Assembly (NCBI GenBank): GCA_944350395.1 | Contig: CALVPA010000019.1 | Coordinates: 1-20,290 of the forward strand | DNA from: an uncultured Bacilli bacterium | Lineage (GTDB): Bacteria; Bacillota_I; Bacilli_A; RF39; UBA660 | Reading direction: 5' to 3' | DNA: 20,290 bases | Part shown: piece by piece, positions 7,007 to 14,658 of the stretch | Layout of the letters: each line of letters begins with the position of its first letter | How positions within the stretch are numbered: the first letter of the stretch is position 1 | The notes under the pieces: model-generated | Told to the model about the DNA's origin: nothing | The model's input: the letters and a program-made list of their open reading frames with translations, nothing else | Databases searched by the model: none | Made by a program: the position numbers and the translations under genes

Positions 7007-8206
7007 TTAACGACGTTTGAGTATGCATACACATTCCACGTGATAGGTGTAACTAAACATATCCAAAATATAAAATTTTTCGATGTCGTATTTTCTCTTT
7101 AATACATTTAAATCTCTACTTAGAGTGACTGGATCACAAGATATGTATATTATTTTAGATGCTTCACTATCTAATACATTGATTATGCCATCTTTACTCA
7201 GTCCATTTCTTGGCGGATCTAATATTATAGTGTCGATTTTATCTTTAATTTTTTTAATCCCCGTAAAAGCATCTCCGAGCATGAAACTTATGTTTTCTCT
7301 TTTGTTCATTCTCGCATTTATTAAAGAATCCCTGACAGCGTTTTCGACGATTTCGATGCCATATACTTTTTTGGCTTTTTGGCTCGCTATTATGCTGAGC
7401 GTTCCTACTCCACTACAAAGATCTAATACAGTTTCATCTGAATTTATATTTTCTTTGATTAGCCTAAAAAGTTCACTGTTTATATATCTATTTATTTGAA
7501 AGAATGAATCAAAAGATTCCTTAAAAAACATATCGTCTATAATTTCGATAAAATGATTTGAACCAAATAAAACTTTTCCGTTTAATATAATTCCGACTAA
7601 TTTGTGTTTTTCTCTAAGTGCCTCGATTTCAATTTCGGGTTCTTCATCAGAATTTATCACTACGATTAATTCTCCATTATAATTCGTTTTAATCGTCATA
7701 TTGCCATTATTGATATGCAAAAGATTTGCATTTAATAAGAATGAATTTATAGCTTCTTCGGCATTTAAACATCTATCTATTTCCACTAACTCATGACTTC
7801 TTTTCTTATAAAAACCTATCGAGCCATCTTTGATTTGTAGTTCTATCTTATTTCGGTAATATTCTCTATTTTTATTTTTAATTATTTCAGGTTTCGGTTC
7901 TAAATCTGCATATTTTTTTAATATTTCGAGCACTTTGTTTTTCTTAAACTCTATCGTATCATCGTAAGATATATGTCTTAACTGACAACCACCACACTCT
8001 TCGTAAAATGGACATTTACTCTTAGTACGTTTTTCACTTAAAGTAATATATTCTACTACTCTTGCTTCCTTGTATTTACTAGTCTCTCTAAATACTTCGA
8101 CTTTTACTTTTTCACCTGGTAATGCATTATCTACGAATACAATTTTGCCATCTATAAAGGCTATACCTCTTCCGTGATGATCTAATCTAATAATATTTAG
8201 TTCCAT
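7007..8206 (-). CDS. rlmD: 23S rRNA (uracil-C5)-methyltransferase, RlmD/RumA family
   Basis: This SAM-dependent enzyme makes 5-methyluridine in 23S rRNA. In Gram-positive bacteria one such enzyme can methylate both U747 and U1939 (RlmCD); the exact target here is not shown by sequence. The 399 residues begin with a TRAM RNA-binding domain (about 1-55). The 4Fe-4S cysteines are Cys65, Cys71, Cys74 (CPFYEECGGC) and Cys146. The SAM-binding motif VLDLCSGVGTLSI is at 260-272 and DPPRNGL at 330-336. The catalytic Cys357 is in YISCDP and the probable base Glu391 is in YHVEC. The ATG lies 2 bp after the rluB stop, with AGAGAGG inside the last rluB codons as its ribosome binding site, so the two are an operon. 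Its tRNA paralogue TrmA lacks this Fe-S cysteine set. Confidence 0.95.
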   Translation of the reverse strand: MELNIIRLDHHGRGIAFIDGKIVFVDNALPGEKVKVEVFRETSKYKEARVVEYITLSEKRTKSKCPFYEECGGCQLRHISYDDTIEFKKNKVLEILKKYADLEPKPEIIKNKNREYYRNKIELQIKDGSIGFYKKRSHELVEIDRCLNAEEAINSFLLNANLLHINNGNMTIKTNYNGELIVVINSDEEPEIEIEALREKHKLVGIILNGKVLFGSNHFIEIIDDMFFKESFDSFFQINRYINSELFRLIKENINSDETVLDLCSGVGTLSIIASQKAKKVYGIEIVENAVRDSLINARMNKRENISFMLGDAFTGIKKIKDKIDTIILDPPRNGLSKDGIINVLDSEASKIIYISCDPVTLSRDLNVLKRKYDIEKFYILDMFSYTYHVECVCILKRR

Positions 8207-8208
8207 GA

Positions 8209-8928
8209 TTAACCTCTCTTATAGGCATAGAGTTCGTGTACTTCTTTTTTCGATAGTGTCCTATATTCTCCGCTTAATAGCGTTCCTAAGTCCAAAAAAG
8301 CATAGTGTGTTCTCGTAAGTTTTTCGACGTCGTAGCCAAGTTTTTCGAACAATTTCTTAACTATATGATTTCTTCCCTCTGAAATTGTTATCTCTACGAA
8401 ACAATTATTTTTCTTTTTGTCAGTCTTTTTAATTTTTATGTGTTTTACGTCTACTATTCTTCCATCTATTAGAAGTCCATTCTTAATCTTATGGTAATCT
8501 TCCATCGTAATTATTTTGTCGAGTTTAGCTAAATACGTCTTTGGTACATTTGATTTTGGATGCGTCAAAATATTAGTTAGTTCTCCATCGTTTGTTATGA
8601 GTATTATGCCAGTTGTGTCGTAATCTAATCTTCCGACTGGGTATAATCTCTTATCAGATTCGATTAAATCTATGACAGTCTTTCTTCCTTTATCGTCATT
8701 TGCACTACTGATTACTCCTCTAGGCTTATTTAATAAATAATACTCTTTCTCGTCTTTACTAAGGATATGCCCTTCTACAGAAACTTCATCTGTATTTTTA
8801 ACTTTAAAGCCTAATTCATTTACTACTTTACCATTTACAGACACTAAACCTTTCTTAATGAGGTTTTCTGCATTTCTTCTCGAAGTGTATCCAGAATCCG
8901 CAATAACTTTTTGTAAACGTATTTCCAT
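8209..8928 (-). CDS. rluB: rRNA pseudouridine synthase, RluB/RsuA family
   Basis: This enzyme isomerises a specific uridine in ribosomal RNA. It has an N-terminal S4 RNA-binding domain (about 1-60, starting MEIRLQKVIADSGYTSRRNAE) and the RsuA-type catalytic fold. The signature is GRLDYDTTGI, with catalytic Asp102, preceded by YLLNKPRGVISS and followed by a conserved LTHPK. The 239-residue length fits RluB-type enzymes. An upstream in-frame GTG at 8937 is the GTG of the ribosome binding site AGGTGA itself. The ATG at 8928, 5 nt after that site, is therefore the better start. It lies 2 bp ahead of rlmD, so both rRNA modification genes are coexpressed. RluB versus RsuA specificity cannot be settled by eye; RluB is the usual annotation. 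Confidence 0.94.
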   Translation of the reverse strand: MEIRLQKVIADSGYTSRRNAENLIKKGLVSVNGKVVNELGFKVKNTDEVSVEGHILSKDEKEYYLLNKPRGVISSANDDKGRKTVIDLIESDKRLYPVGRLDYDTTGIILITNDGELTNILTHPKSNVPKTYLAKLDKIITMEDYHKIKNGLLIDGRIVDVKHIKIKKTDKKKNNCFVEITISEGRNHIVKKLFEKLGYDVEKLTRTHYAFLDLGTLLSGEYRTLSKKEVHELYAYKRG

Positions 8929-8946
8929 AAAAATCACCTACTAATA

Positions 8947-8975
8947 ATTTTACCATAATCACCCTTTAATCGCAA
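8947..8975 (-). promoter_or_regulatory. Promoter of rluB-rlmD
   Basis: TTGCGA (8975-8970) and an extended -10, TGGTAAAAT (core TAAAAT at 8952-8947), are separated by 17 nt, ending 18 nt upstream of the rluB ATG. The -35 sits directly after the U-tract of the preceding terminator. Confidence 0.6.
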
Positions 8976-8981
8976 ATCACT

Positions 8982-9003
8982 AAAAAAGAGAGTTTAATCT
9001 CTC
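8982..9003 (-). terminator. Intrinsic terminator overlapping the stop of the surface-protein gene
   Basis: GAGAG (9003-8999) pairs with CTCTC (8992-8988), and flanking bases can add A-T pairs. TTTTTT follows (8987-8982). The loop contains the gene's own TAA stop. Confidence 0.75.
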
Positions 9004-10931
9004 ATTAGTCTTATTTTATTTTTTCTATTCTCTCTAAGCAGTATTATCGCACATATAGTCGAAATAATAGCTAAGATAATTATTATTATAATTGATAAAA
9101 ATCTATTGTCAGTCTCCTCTTCTTTAGAATCATTATTGACTACTTCACCAGCAATAGCATAATCTGTATCATTCTCTACTTCAAATTGAACATATCCATC
9201 GTCGATTTCCAATCTTTTGGTTTGTATCTTCCCATCTTTAAAAAAGTATAAATAATAATCCTTGCCATTATCTTCTACTTTAAGCCTATAAATGGTTCCG
9301 CTTGGAATATTGCTATTTTTCGAAGATAAACCAATATAATCTCTGCTACCTAAATATTTTAGTAAATCCGAATCAGTTATAGAATTGTTAAGATTTGGAT
9401 TTATGCTATTTGACATATCAACTATATTTGCGCCCAGTATTTTAATCGATCTAATCATTATGCCGTTATCGTTCAACCATTCGAAAATAATATTTTTATT
9501 AAAATTTTTGAGGTATCCTGTTGTTTCGGCATCTAAAGTTACCGCCATCTCTTCATCCTTTAGCGATACAGTTATATCTCCCAAGGATTCATTATTAATA
9601 TTTTCATCTATAGAAGTTTTATCGTTAGGTACTACAACTTTGTCTTCGTTCCTCATGATGGTGAGATTATAGGTCCTTATTTCGCCGTTTTCGGCGGTTA
9701 CTAAGATTACGACTGAATTATTACCTACCTTTAGAGTTTCATCTCCAACTACGTTTGCTATTGCACTGTTGTCCTCTAAAACGTAATTTAAAACTAACCT
9801 GTCTTGCGAATAAGGAACGGCAAATTCGTAATCGCTCACATTTCTATCGAATGCAAAAGTTGCTCCTTCGACAGTTATATTCGATAAATAATTGTTATTA
9901 GATAATACTACATCTGTAGTTCCATTTGCATTCTCTCTTATAATGGTAACGACATATTGTTTAGTCTTCTCATTTTCGGCTGTAACTTTTATGACAAAGT
10001 TGTTTTTACCGACCGAAAGATATTTGATTCCTGTACCACTAACAACTGATTTACTATTACTAGGAGTAGCTTCGATATTAACGCTTGTAACGTCGTATCC
10101 TACAGTGTAGGTGTAAACTATTTTTCCATCAAATTTTATGTCTGTGTTCGAAACTTTTAAATTCGATAGAGTGGTGTCGCCATTTCTATTGTCCGGTCTA
10201 TTGACCTCTATAAAATATGCTTTAGTTGTTCCAGACTCACTCGTAACTACTAGAGTAAAATTATTTATTCCATACTTCAATTCTTTAGTTCCAGTTCCCG
10301 TAACATAAGAAGTTTCGGCTTCCGGAGTAGCATTTATAGTAATTGAACTGGCATCCGTTTCTAATGAATAATGGGTATTGTTTTTATCGAACGATGGAGT
10401 CAAAGTTCCACCACTTACTGAAAGACTTTCTAAAAACGAATTATCATTTGGTATATGTACCAAACACGATACACTAGTATTGAGTGGATTAACTGAATAT
10501 TCATTATTGCTTAAATCATAAACATTACTTAGAGAAACGTTAAATGTACCTGACGCATCTTGGGTTAAATTTATCGCACTAAATCTATAAGTTACTACTG
10601 TTCCATTGTAAAGTGCATTTGTTCCATTGGTAGTATCATTATACGTAGTAAATATAGAACCAGCACTAGTATTACTTACAAACGTCGATTTGCCAGTTTG
10701 CGTTATAGTCTTTTCATATTTAAATTTACTAGTATCATAATCTATTTTAAAGTTTGCTTTTCCAATATTGCTTGCACCGCTTACAGTAACATACACATCT
10801 ACAATGTCCGCCGGTTTAACTTTACTATTAGAAACAGACACAGAATAATTTAAAGATGCAGCATCTACTATGTTTAAATATGCTAAAAAACTGATAAATA
10901 TTGATAAGAAGGACAGTAGAATTTTTTTCAT
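8994..10931 (-). CDS. Cell-surface protein with cohesin-like and cadherin-like domains
   Basis: The 645-residue protein is predicted to be exported and membrane-anchored. The signal peptide covers about 1-24, with cleavage likely after NIVDA. Residues 26-160 look like a cohesin-type beta-sandwich (VKPADIVDVYVTVSGASNIGKANFKI pattern, then YNGTVVTYRFSAI). Three repeats of about 78 residues follow (about 167-245, 255-332 and 347-427). They match the cadherin-like beta-sandwich pattern: Y-x-V near the start, a TGTG turn, a GxNNF strand, T-A/S-E-x-G/E turns, and a final YxVTI strand. A further domain (about 445-595) ends in a Thr/Asp-rich stretch. A single helix (611-632) and a basic tail (RENRKNKIRLMRD) follow, with Cys residues at 156 and in the helix. 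There is no LPXTG motif. The ribosome binding site GGAG is 8 nt before the ATG. Probable adhesin or scaffold role; the partner is unknown. Confidence 0.87.
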   Translation of the reverse strand: MKKILLSFLSIFISFLAYLNIVDAASLNYSVSVSNSKVKPADIVDVYVTVSGASNIGKANFKIDYDTSKFKYEKTITQTGKSTFVSNTSAGSIFTTYNDTTNGTNALYNGTVVTYRFSAINLTQDASGTFNVSLSNVYDLSNNEYSVNPLNTSVSCLVHIPNDNSFLESLSVSGGTLTPSFDKNNTHYSLETDASSITINATPEAETSYVTGTGTKELKYGINNFTLVVTSESGTTKAYFIEVNRPDNRNGDTTLSNLKVSNTDIKFDGKIVYTYTVGYDVTSVNIEATPSNSKSVVSGTGIKYLSVGKNNFVIKVTAENEKTKQYVVTIIRENANGTTDVVLSNNNYLSNITVEGATFAFDRNVSDYEFAVPYSQDRLVLNYVLEDNSAIANVVGDETLKVGNNSVVILVTAENGEIRTYNLTIMRNEDKVVVPNDKTSIDENINNESLGDITVSLKDEEMAVTLDAETTGYLKNFNKNIIFEWLNDNGIMIRSIKILGANIVDMSNSINPNLNNSITDSDLLKYLGSRDYIGLSSKNSNIPSGTIYRLKVEDNGKDYYLYFFKDGKIQTKRLEIDDGYVQFEVENDTDYAIAGEVVNNDSKEEETDNRFLSIIIIIILAIISTICAIILLRENRKNKIRLMRD

Positions 10932-10966
10932 TTTTTAGACTCCTATTCTATGTTTAATTCTACCAC

Positions 10967-10972
10967 ATTATA
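10967..10972 (-). promoter_or_regulatory. Possible -10 box of the surface-protein gene
   Basis: TATAAT lies 35 nt upstream of the ATG and just after the ileS terminator. The -35 position holds only T-rich sequence (TATTTT at a 17-nt spacing), so the promoter is weak or needs an activator. Confidence 0.4.
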
Positions 10973-10983
10973 TAGTATTTTTA

Positions 10984-11011
10984 CAATAAAAAATAGCATT
11001 GCTGCTATTTT
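10984..11011 (-). terminator. Intrinsic terminator overlapping the ileS stop codon
   Basis: A 9-bp stem, AAAATAGCA (11011-11003) with TGCTATTTT (10998-10990), has a GCAA tetraloop and is followed by TTATTG. The ileS TAG stop (11007-11005) lies within the 5' arm. Confidence 0.78.
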
Positions 11012-13722
11012 AAAATTGAAGCACATCTAGGACATAGACCATTTTCAGTATGTTCTACATAGTTCCAGCATCTTTCACATTTTTCACCTTGGCTTCTTTC
11101 TACTTCTACGCCAAATTTAGATACTTTAGGTAATTCTTTATCTGTCAAAGTAACATTCGATACTATGAACAATTGTTTTAAATATTTTTCTAATTTAAGT
11201 GCTACGCCTTTGTATTCTCCATCTAAGTTTAAAAGCACTTCTGCTTCTAGGCTAGAACCGATCAGTTTATCATCTCTAGCTTTCTCTAGAGCTTTATTAA
11301 CTTCATCTTTAACTTCGAAGAATAGTGACCAATCTTTTAATATCTCTTCTGCATTTTCGTAAGTAATTATTTCAGGCATGTGTTCTAGATGAACACTCTT
11401 TTCTTTTCCGCCCATGTAACCATATACTTCTTCAGATGTATAAGGAAGGATAGGCGCTAATAGCCTTATGAGCGAGTATAATACATTATATAGTACAGTT
11501 TGAACACTTCTTCTAGTTAGAGAATCAGGTTTTTCTATATATAGAATATCTTTAGTGAAGTCTAAATAGAAATTAGATAGACTGAATGATACGAAATTAT
11601 TAGTTAATTTATATACTTCTTGATAATTGTATGCTTCATATGCTTCTAGTACATTTTTATTAAACTCATTTAGTTTAACCATCATGTATTTGTCATATGG
11701 TAGCATTTCTTTGTATTCTACACTATTTTTGTCTACATCGAAATCATTTAAGTTTCCTAGCAAGAATTTATATGTATTTCTTATTTTTCTATAAGATTCC
11801 TTTACTTGTTTGATGAGTTCGTCGCTAATTCTTACGTCTTCAGTATAATCTACACTAGCACACCATAGTCTTACGATATCAGAACCGTGAAGCTGTATTA
11901 GTTTAAGTGGATCTACAGTATTTCCGAGACTCTTACTCATCTTATTTCCATTTCCATCTAATGTAAATCCGTGAGATATTACTGTCTTATATGGTGCTTT
12001 TCCGTAAACAGCAACACCCGTAATTAAAGATGAATTGAACCATCCGCGATATTGATCAGAACCTTCTAGATAAATATCAGCAGGATATGGTAAACCTCTT
12101 GCAATCATTGCACCTGTATGTGTCGTACCAGAATCGAACCAAACGTCCATTATATCTTCTTCTTTTTTAAATTTACCGTTTGGACTAGCTGGATTTGTAT
12201 AACCTTCTGGTAATAAATCTTTTGCATCTTTTTCGAACCACACATCGCTTCCATATTTTTCGAACAAGTCTGCGACATGCATTATTACATCGTAATCGAG
12301 TATTTCTGATCCGTCTTCATTATAGAATATTGGAAGAGGTACACCCCAAGCTCTTTGACGGGAGATACACCAGTCTCCTCTATCTTTGATCATGTTATGA
12401 AGTCTCAATTTACCCCACTCTGGGTGCCATATGATGTTATTTTCGATTTCATTTAGAATATCTTCTCTGATCTTATCAATACTGCAGAACCATTGCGATG
12501 TCGCTCTAAAGATTACAGGCTTTTTAGTTCTCCAATCGTGTGGATAACTGTGTGTAATCCATACCATTTTGAGTAATACTCCAAGTTCATCCAATTTTAG
12601 AGTAACAGCTTTATTAGCATCTTCGAAATATAGTCCAGCAAACTCTTCACCTGACTCTTTATTGAGTTTTCCGTCGTCATCTACGCCGAACACCATATCT
12701 AGTCCAAATTTTTTACCAACTTCGAAGTCATCGGCACCGTAACTAGGCGCTGTATGAACTAATCCAGTACCGCTATCTAAAGTTACATGGTCACCATATA
12801 CTACTTTTCCTACGCGTGTTTTAAAAACGTGCTCATATGTAACACCTACTATATCTTTTCCTTTAAATGTCGATACCTCTTCGTATTCATCCCAACCGAA
12901 TAGTTTAGATAAATCTTCTAGTAAAGGCTTTGCTACTACATAATACTTGTCTTTTACTTTAACTTTTGAATACTCAAAATTTTCGTTAACACATATTCCA
13001 GTATTTCCTGGAATAGTCCAAGGAGTTGTAGTCCAAATTACTAGGTTATCTTTAGGGTTTAAATATTCGTTTCCTTCTAGTACTTCGAATGCAACATAGA
13101 TAGAAGCATCTTTTCTATCCTTATACTCTATCTCAGCTTCTGCTAATGCTGATTCAGAACTAGGACTCCAATATACTGGCTTCATTCCTTTAAATATTAG
13201 ACCCTTTTTGACCATCTCAGCAAATACTCTTATTTGGGCAGCCTCAAAAGAATGCTGATAAGTTATGTAAGGATTATCCCAATCTCCGATGATGTTCAGT
13301 TTTTTAAAGTCTTCTCTCTGTTTATTTACTTGTGATTTTGCAAATTCTTGGCATAGTTTTCTAAATTCTACTTTAGACATACTCTTTCTATCTACACCAG
13401 TATTAGTAACTGCTTGTTCAGTTGGAAGTCCGTGAGTATCCCATCCTGGAATATAGGAAACGTTATATCCAGCCATAAATTTATATCTATTGATAAAATC
13501 TTTTAGACATTTGTTTAGTGCATGACCTATGTGAATGTTTCCGTTTGCATAAGGAGGTCCATCGTGAAGTACGAATGGTTTACCATCCTTATTCTTTTCT
13601 TTCATAGCTTCGTACAAATGCATCTCTTCCCATTTTGCTCTTTGAATGCCTTCATTCTCTGGAAGATTCCCCCTCATAGGAAAATCTGTCTTTGGCATTT
13701 GCAATGTCTCTTTGTAATCCAT
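11005..13722 (-). CDS. ileS: Isoleucyl-tRNA synthetase, complete
   Basis: This class I synthetase charges tRNA-Ile with isoleucine in the cytosol. The 905-residue length is close to the bacterial norm. The HIGH motif is at 64-67 (HDGPPYANGNIHIGHALNK). The CP1 editing domain contains WTTTPWT (about 230-236) and TGLVHTAPSYGADD. DVWFDSG is at 526-532 and KMSKS at 594-598 (GNKMSKSLGN). The C-terminal zinc module has Cys882, Cys885, Cys897 and Cys900. The ATG is preceded by AGAGGG about 7 nt upstream. An Ile-type T-box leader with its own strong promoter lies directly upstream, so expression should respond to uncharged tRNA-Ile. It appears to be transcribed alone, because a terminator overlaps its stop codon. 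Confidence 0.98.
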   Translation of the reverse strand: MDYKETLQMPKTDFPMRGNLPENEGIQRAKWEEMHLYEAMKEKNKDGKPFVLHDGPPYANGNIHIGHALNKCLKDFINRYKFMAGYNVSYIPGWDTHGLPTEQAVTNTGVDRKSMSKVEFRKLCQEFAKSQVNKQREDFKKLNIIGDWDNPYITYQHSFEAAQIRVFAEMVKKGLIFKGMKPVYWSPSSESALAEAEIEYKDRKDASIYVAFEVLEGNEYLNPKDNLVIWTTTPWTIPGNTGICVNENFEYSKVKVKDKYYVVAKPLLEDLSKLFGWDEYEEVSTFKGKDIVGVTYEHVFKTRVGKVVYGDHVTLDSGTGLVHTAPSYGADDFEVGKKFGLDMVFGVDDDGKLNKESGEEFAGLYFEDANKAVTLKLDELGVLLKMVWITHSYPHDWRTKKPVIFRATSQWFCSIDKIREDILNEIENNIIWHPEWGKLRLHNMIKDRGDWCISRQRAWGVPLPIFYNEDGSEILDYDVIMHVADLFEKYGSDVWFEKDAKDLLPEGYTNPASPNGKFKKEEDIMDVWFDSGTTHTGAMIARGLPYPADIYLEGSDQYRGWFNSSLITGVAVYGKAPYKTVISHGFTLDGNGNKMSKSLGNTVDPLKLIQLHGSDIVRLWCASVDYTEDVRISDELIKQVKESYRKIRNTYKFLLGNLNDFDVDKNSVEYKEMLPYDKYMMVKLNEFNKNVLEAYEAYNYQEVYKLTNNFVSFSLSNFYLDFTKDILYIEKPDSLTRRSVQTVLYNVLYSLIRLLAPILPYTSEEVYGYMGGKEKSVHLEHMPEIITYENAEEILKDWSLFFEVKDEVNKALEKARDDKLIGSSLEAEVLLNLDGEYKGVALKLEKYLKQLFIVSNVTLTDKELPKVSKFGVEVERSQGEKCERCWNYVEHTENGLCPRCASILK

Positions 13723-13741
13723 AAATATCCCTCTTTCTAAT

Positions 13742-13765
13742 AAAAAAAGTCCACGCCTTAAGGAC
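13742..13765 (-). terminator. T-box regulated terminator of the ileS leader
   Basis: GTCC/GGAC with a 9-nt loop precedes TTTTTTT. The stem is weak, though AAAA upstream and the U-tract could extend it across a bulge. Its 5' arm overlaps the 3' strand of the antiterminator. Confidence 0.65.
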
Positions 13766-13967
13766 GAGTTTTACTCGTGATACCACCTTAAGTTCGTGAA
13801 CATATCCACCTCATTATAGCCTTAACGCGGACAAATTCGTTTTTTCCTACATATCAGAAAAACACATCAGAAGTGATCCGCATCCATAGAATGTTTCGCC
13901 GTTTTCATCGACCACGACTTTTCTCTAAACATCTATTTGGCTGCCGTCTTCCTCATTTGCTTTATAA
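13742..13967 (-). promoter_or_regulatory. T-box leader (isoleucine specificity) for ileS
   Basis: The conserved T-box, AAGGTGGTATCACG, lies at 13790-13776 on the minus strand. The TGGT bulge fits a tRNA with an A discriminator. The antiterminator is CTTAAGG-TGGTATC-ACGAG-TAAAA-CTCGT-CCTTAAG, with an unusually long 7-bp lower helix. The specifier is ATC (Ile) at 13877-13875 in the context GG-ATC-ACTTCTGATG. It lies on the 3' side of stem I, which begins near GAGGAAGACGGCAG. The competing terminator is short: GTCC (13765-13762) pairs with GGAC (13752-13749), followed by seven T residues (13748-13742). The leader is about 225 nt from its promoter to the U-tract. Confidence 0.94.
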
Positions 13968-13972
13968 CAATG

Positions 13973-14001
13973 ATTATAACCTTTAATATTTGCAATGTCA
14001 A
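13973..14001 (-). promoter_or_regulatory. Strong promoter of the ileS leader
   Basis: A perfect -35 TTGACA (14001-13996) and a perfect -10 TATAAT (13978-13973) are separated by 17 nt. The -35 begins at the end of the U-tract of the upstream lipoprotein gene's terminator. Confidence 0.9.
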
Positions 14002-14031
14002 ATAAAAACTGTAAATTTTTCATTTACAGTT
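14002..14031 (-). terminator. Intrinsic terminator of the 14033 lipoprotein gene
   Basis: A 10-bp perfect stem, AACTGTAAAT (14031-14022) with ATTTACAGTT (14016-14007), is followed by TTTATTT. It starts 1 nt after the gene's TAG stop. Confidence 0.85.
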
Positions 14032-14032
14032 T

Positions 14033-14578
14033 CTAACTCTCATAATTATATATGCCGTGTATCTTCTCTAATGTAGTGTCATCTAATTCTTCAATCGTCC
14101 AAATATTATCCGTTTTTATTAAATTTACATATATAGTATATGTTACAGTATCGGTACTCTCTTCCATTACTCCTAATTTATAATCTACGAACTTGCTCGC
14201 ATCGTACACACCATCTGTGTAAAATTCTGTCGGATGTTCGATTAAATAATCTTCGGCGATATTGCTCGCTTTATAAAGATCTTTTACTTCGATAGATACT
14301 TCTACTGTTGCAGCATCTCCGTCTATAGTCTCATTTTTAATTTCATACTTTATGCTAGAGTATTCATTTTTAATAATGTCTTTGTATCTCTCTTTTTGTT
14401 CTTCTGTCAAGTCCTGTTTACCGATATATTCATCTAATTCGTCCATGATACTCTGGTCATTTTTAATGTACCTATTTAACATTTCTTCTGTCTTTTCAGA
14501 TGGCCCCATTGAGCCCATACATCCAGAAAGAATAGTAACGCACAACAATATACTAAATATTTTAAAGAATTTTTTCAT
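14033..14578 (-). CDS. Lipoprotein of unknown function
   Basis: The 181-residue protein starts MKKFFKIFSILLCVTILSGC, with a clear lipobox (LSGC, Cys20), so it should be a membrane-anchored lipoprotein. After a short GSMGPSEKTEE linker comes a helical region (about 30-75) rich in Glu, Lys and Asp. Alternating strands follow (YEIKNETIDGDAATVEVSIEVKD, then DTVTYTIYVNLIKTDNIWTIEELDD). This helix-then-sheet order ending in a W-x-I strand resembles NTF2-like lipoprotein domains such as those annotated DUF4878 or DUF5105. That is inference from pattern. The ribosome binding site AAAGGAG lies 8 nt before the ATG. The gene is monocistronic between its own promoter and terminator, and is divergent from trpS across an 80-bp gap. 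Confidence 0.82.
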   Translation of the reverse strand: MKKFFKIFSILLCVTILSGCMGSMGPSEKTEEMLNRYIKNDQSIMDELDEYIGKQDLTEEQKERYKDIIKNEYSSIKYEIKNETIDGDAATVEVSIEVKDLYKASNIAEDYLIEHPTEFYTDGVYDASKFVDYKLGVMEESTDTVTYTIYVNLIKTDNIWTIEELDDTTLEKIHGIYNYES

Positions 14579-14607
14579 AATCTGCTCCTTTAACTTTATT
14601 GTGGAAT

Positions 14608-14637
14608 ATTATATCAAATTTATACATTTTATGTTAA
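14608..14637 (-). promoter_or_regulatory. Promoter of the 14033 lipoprotein gene
   Basis: TTAACA (14637-14632) and TATAAT (14613-14608) are separated by 18 nt. The -35 overlaps the probable -10 of trpS on the other strand. Confidence 0.6.
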
Positions 14638-14640
14638 AAT
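14632..14640 (+). promoter_or_regulatory. Probable extended -10 of trpS
   Basis: TGTTAAAAT (core TAAAAT at 14635-14640) is an extended -10 with no good -35, ending 18 nt before the trpS ATG. It overlaps the -35 of the divergent lipoprotein promoter. Confidence 0.42.
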
Positions 14641-14658
14641 ACTTTAAGAGGTGAACAT

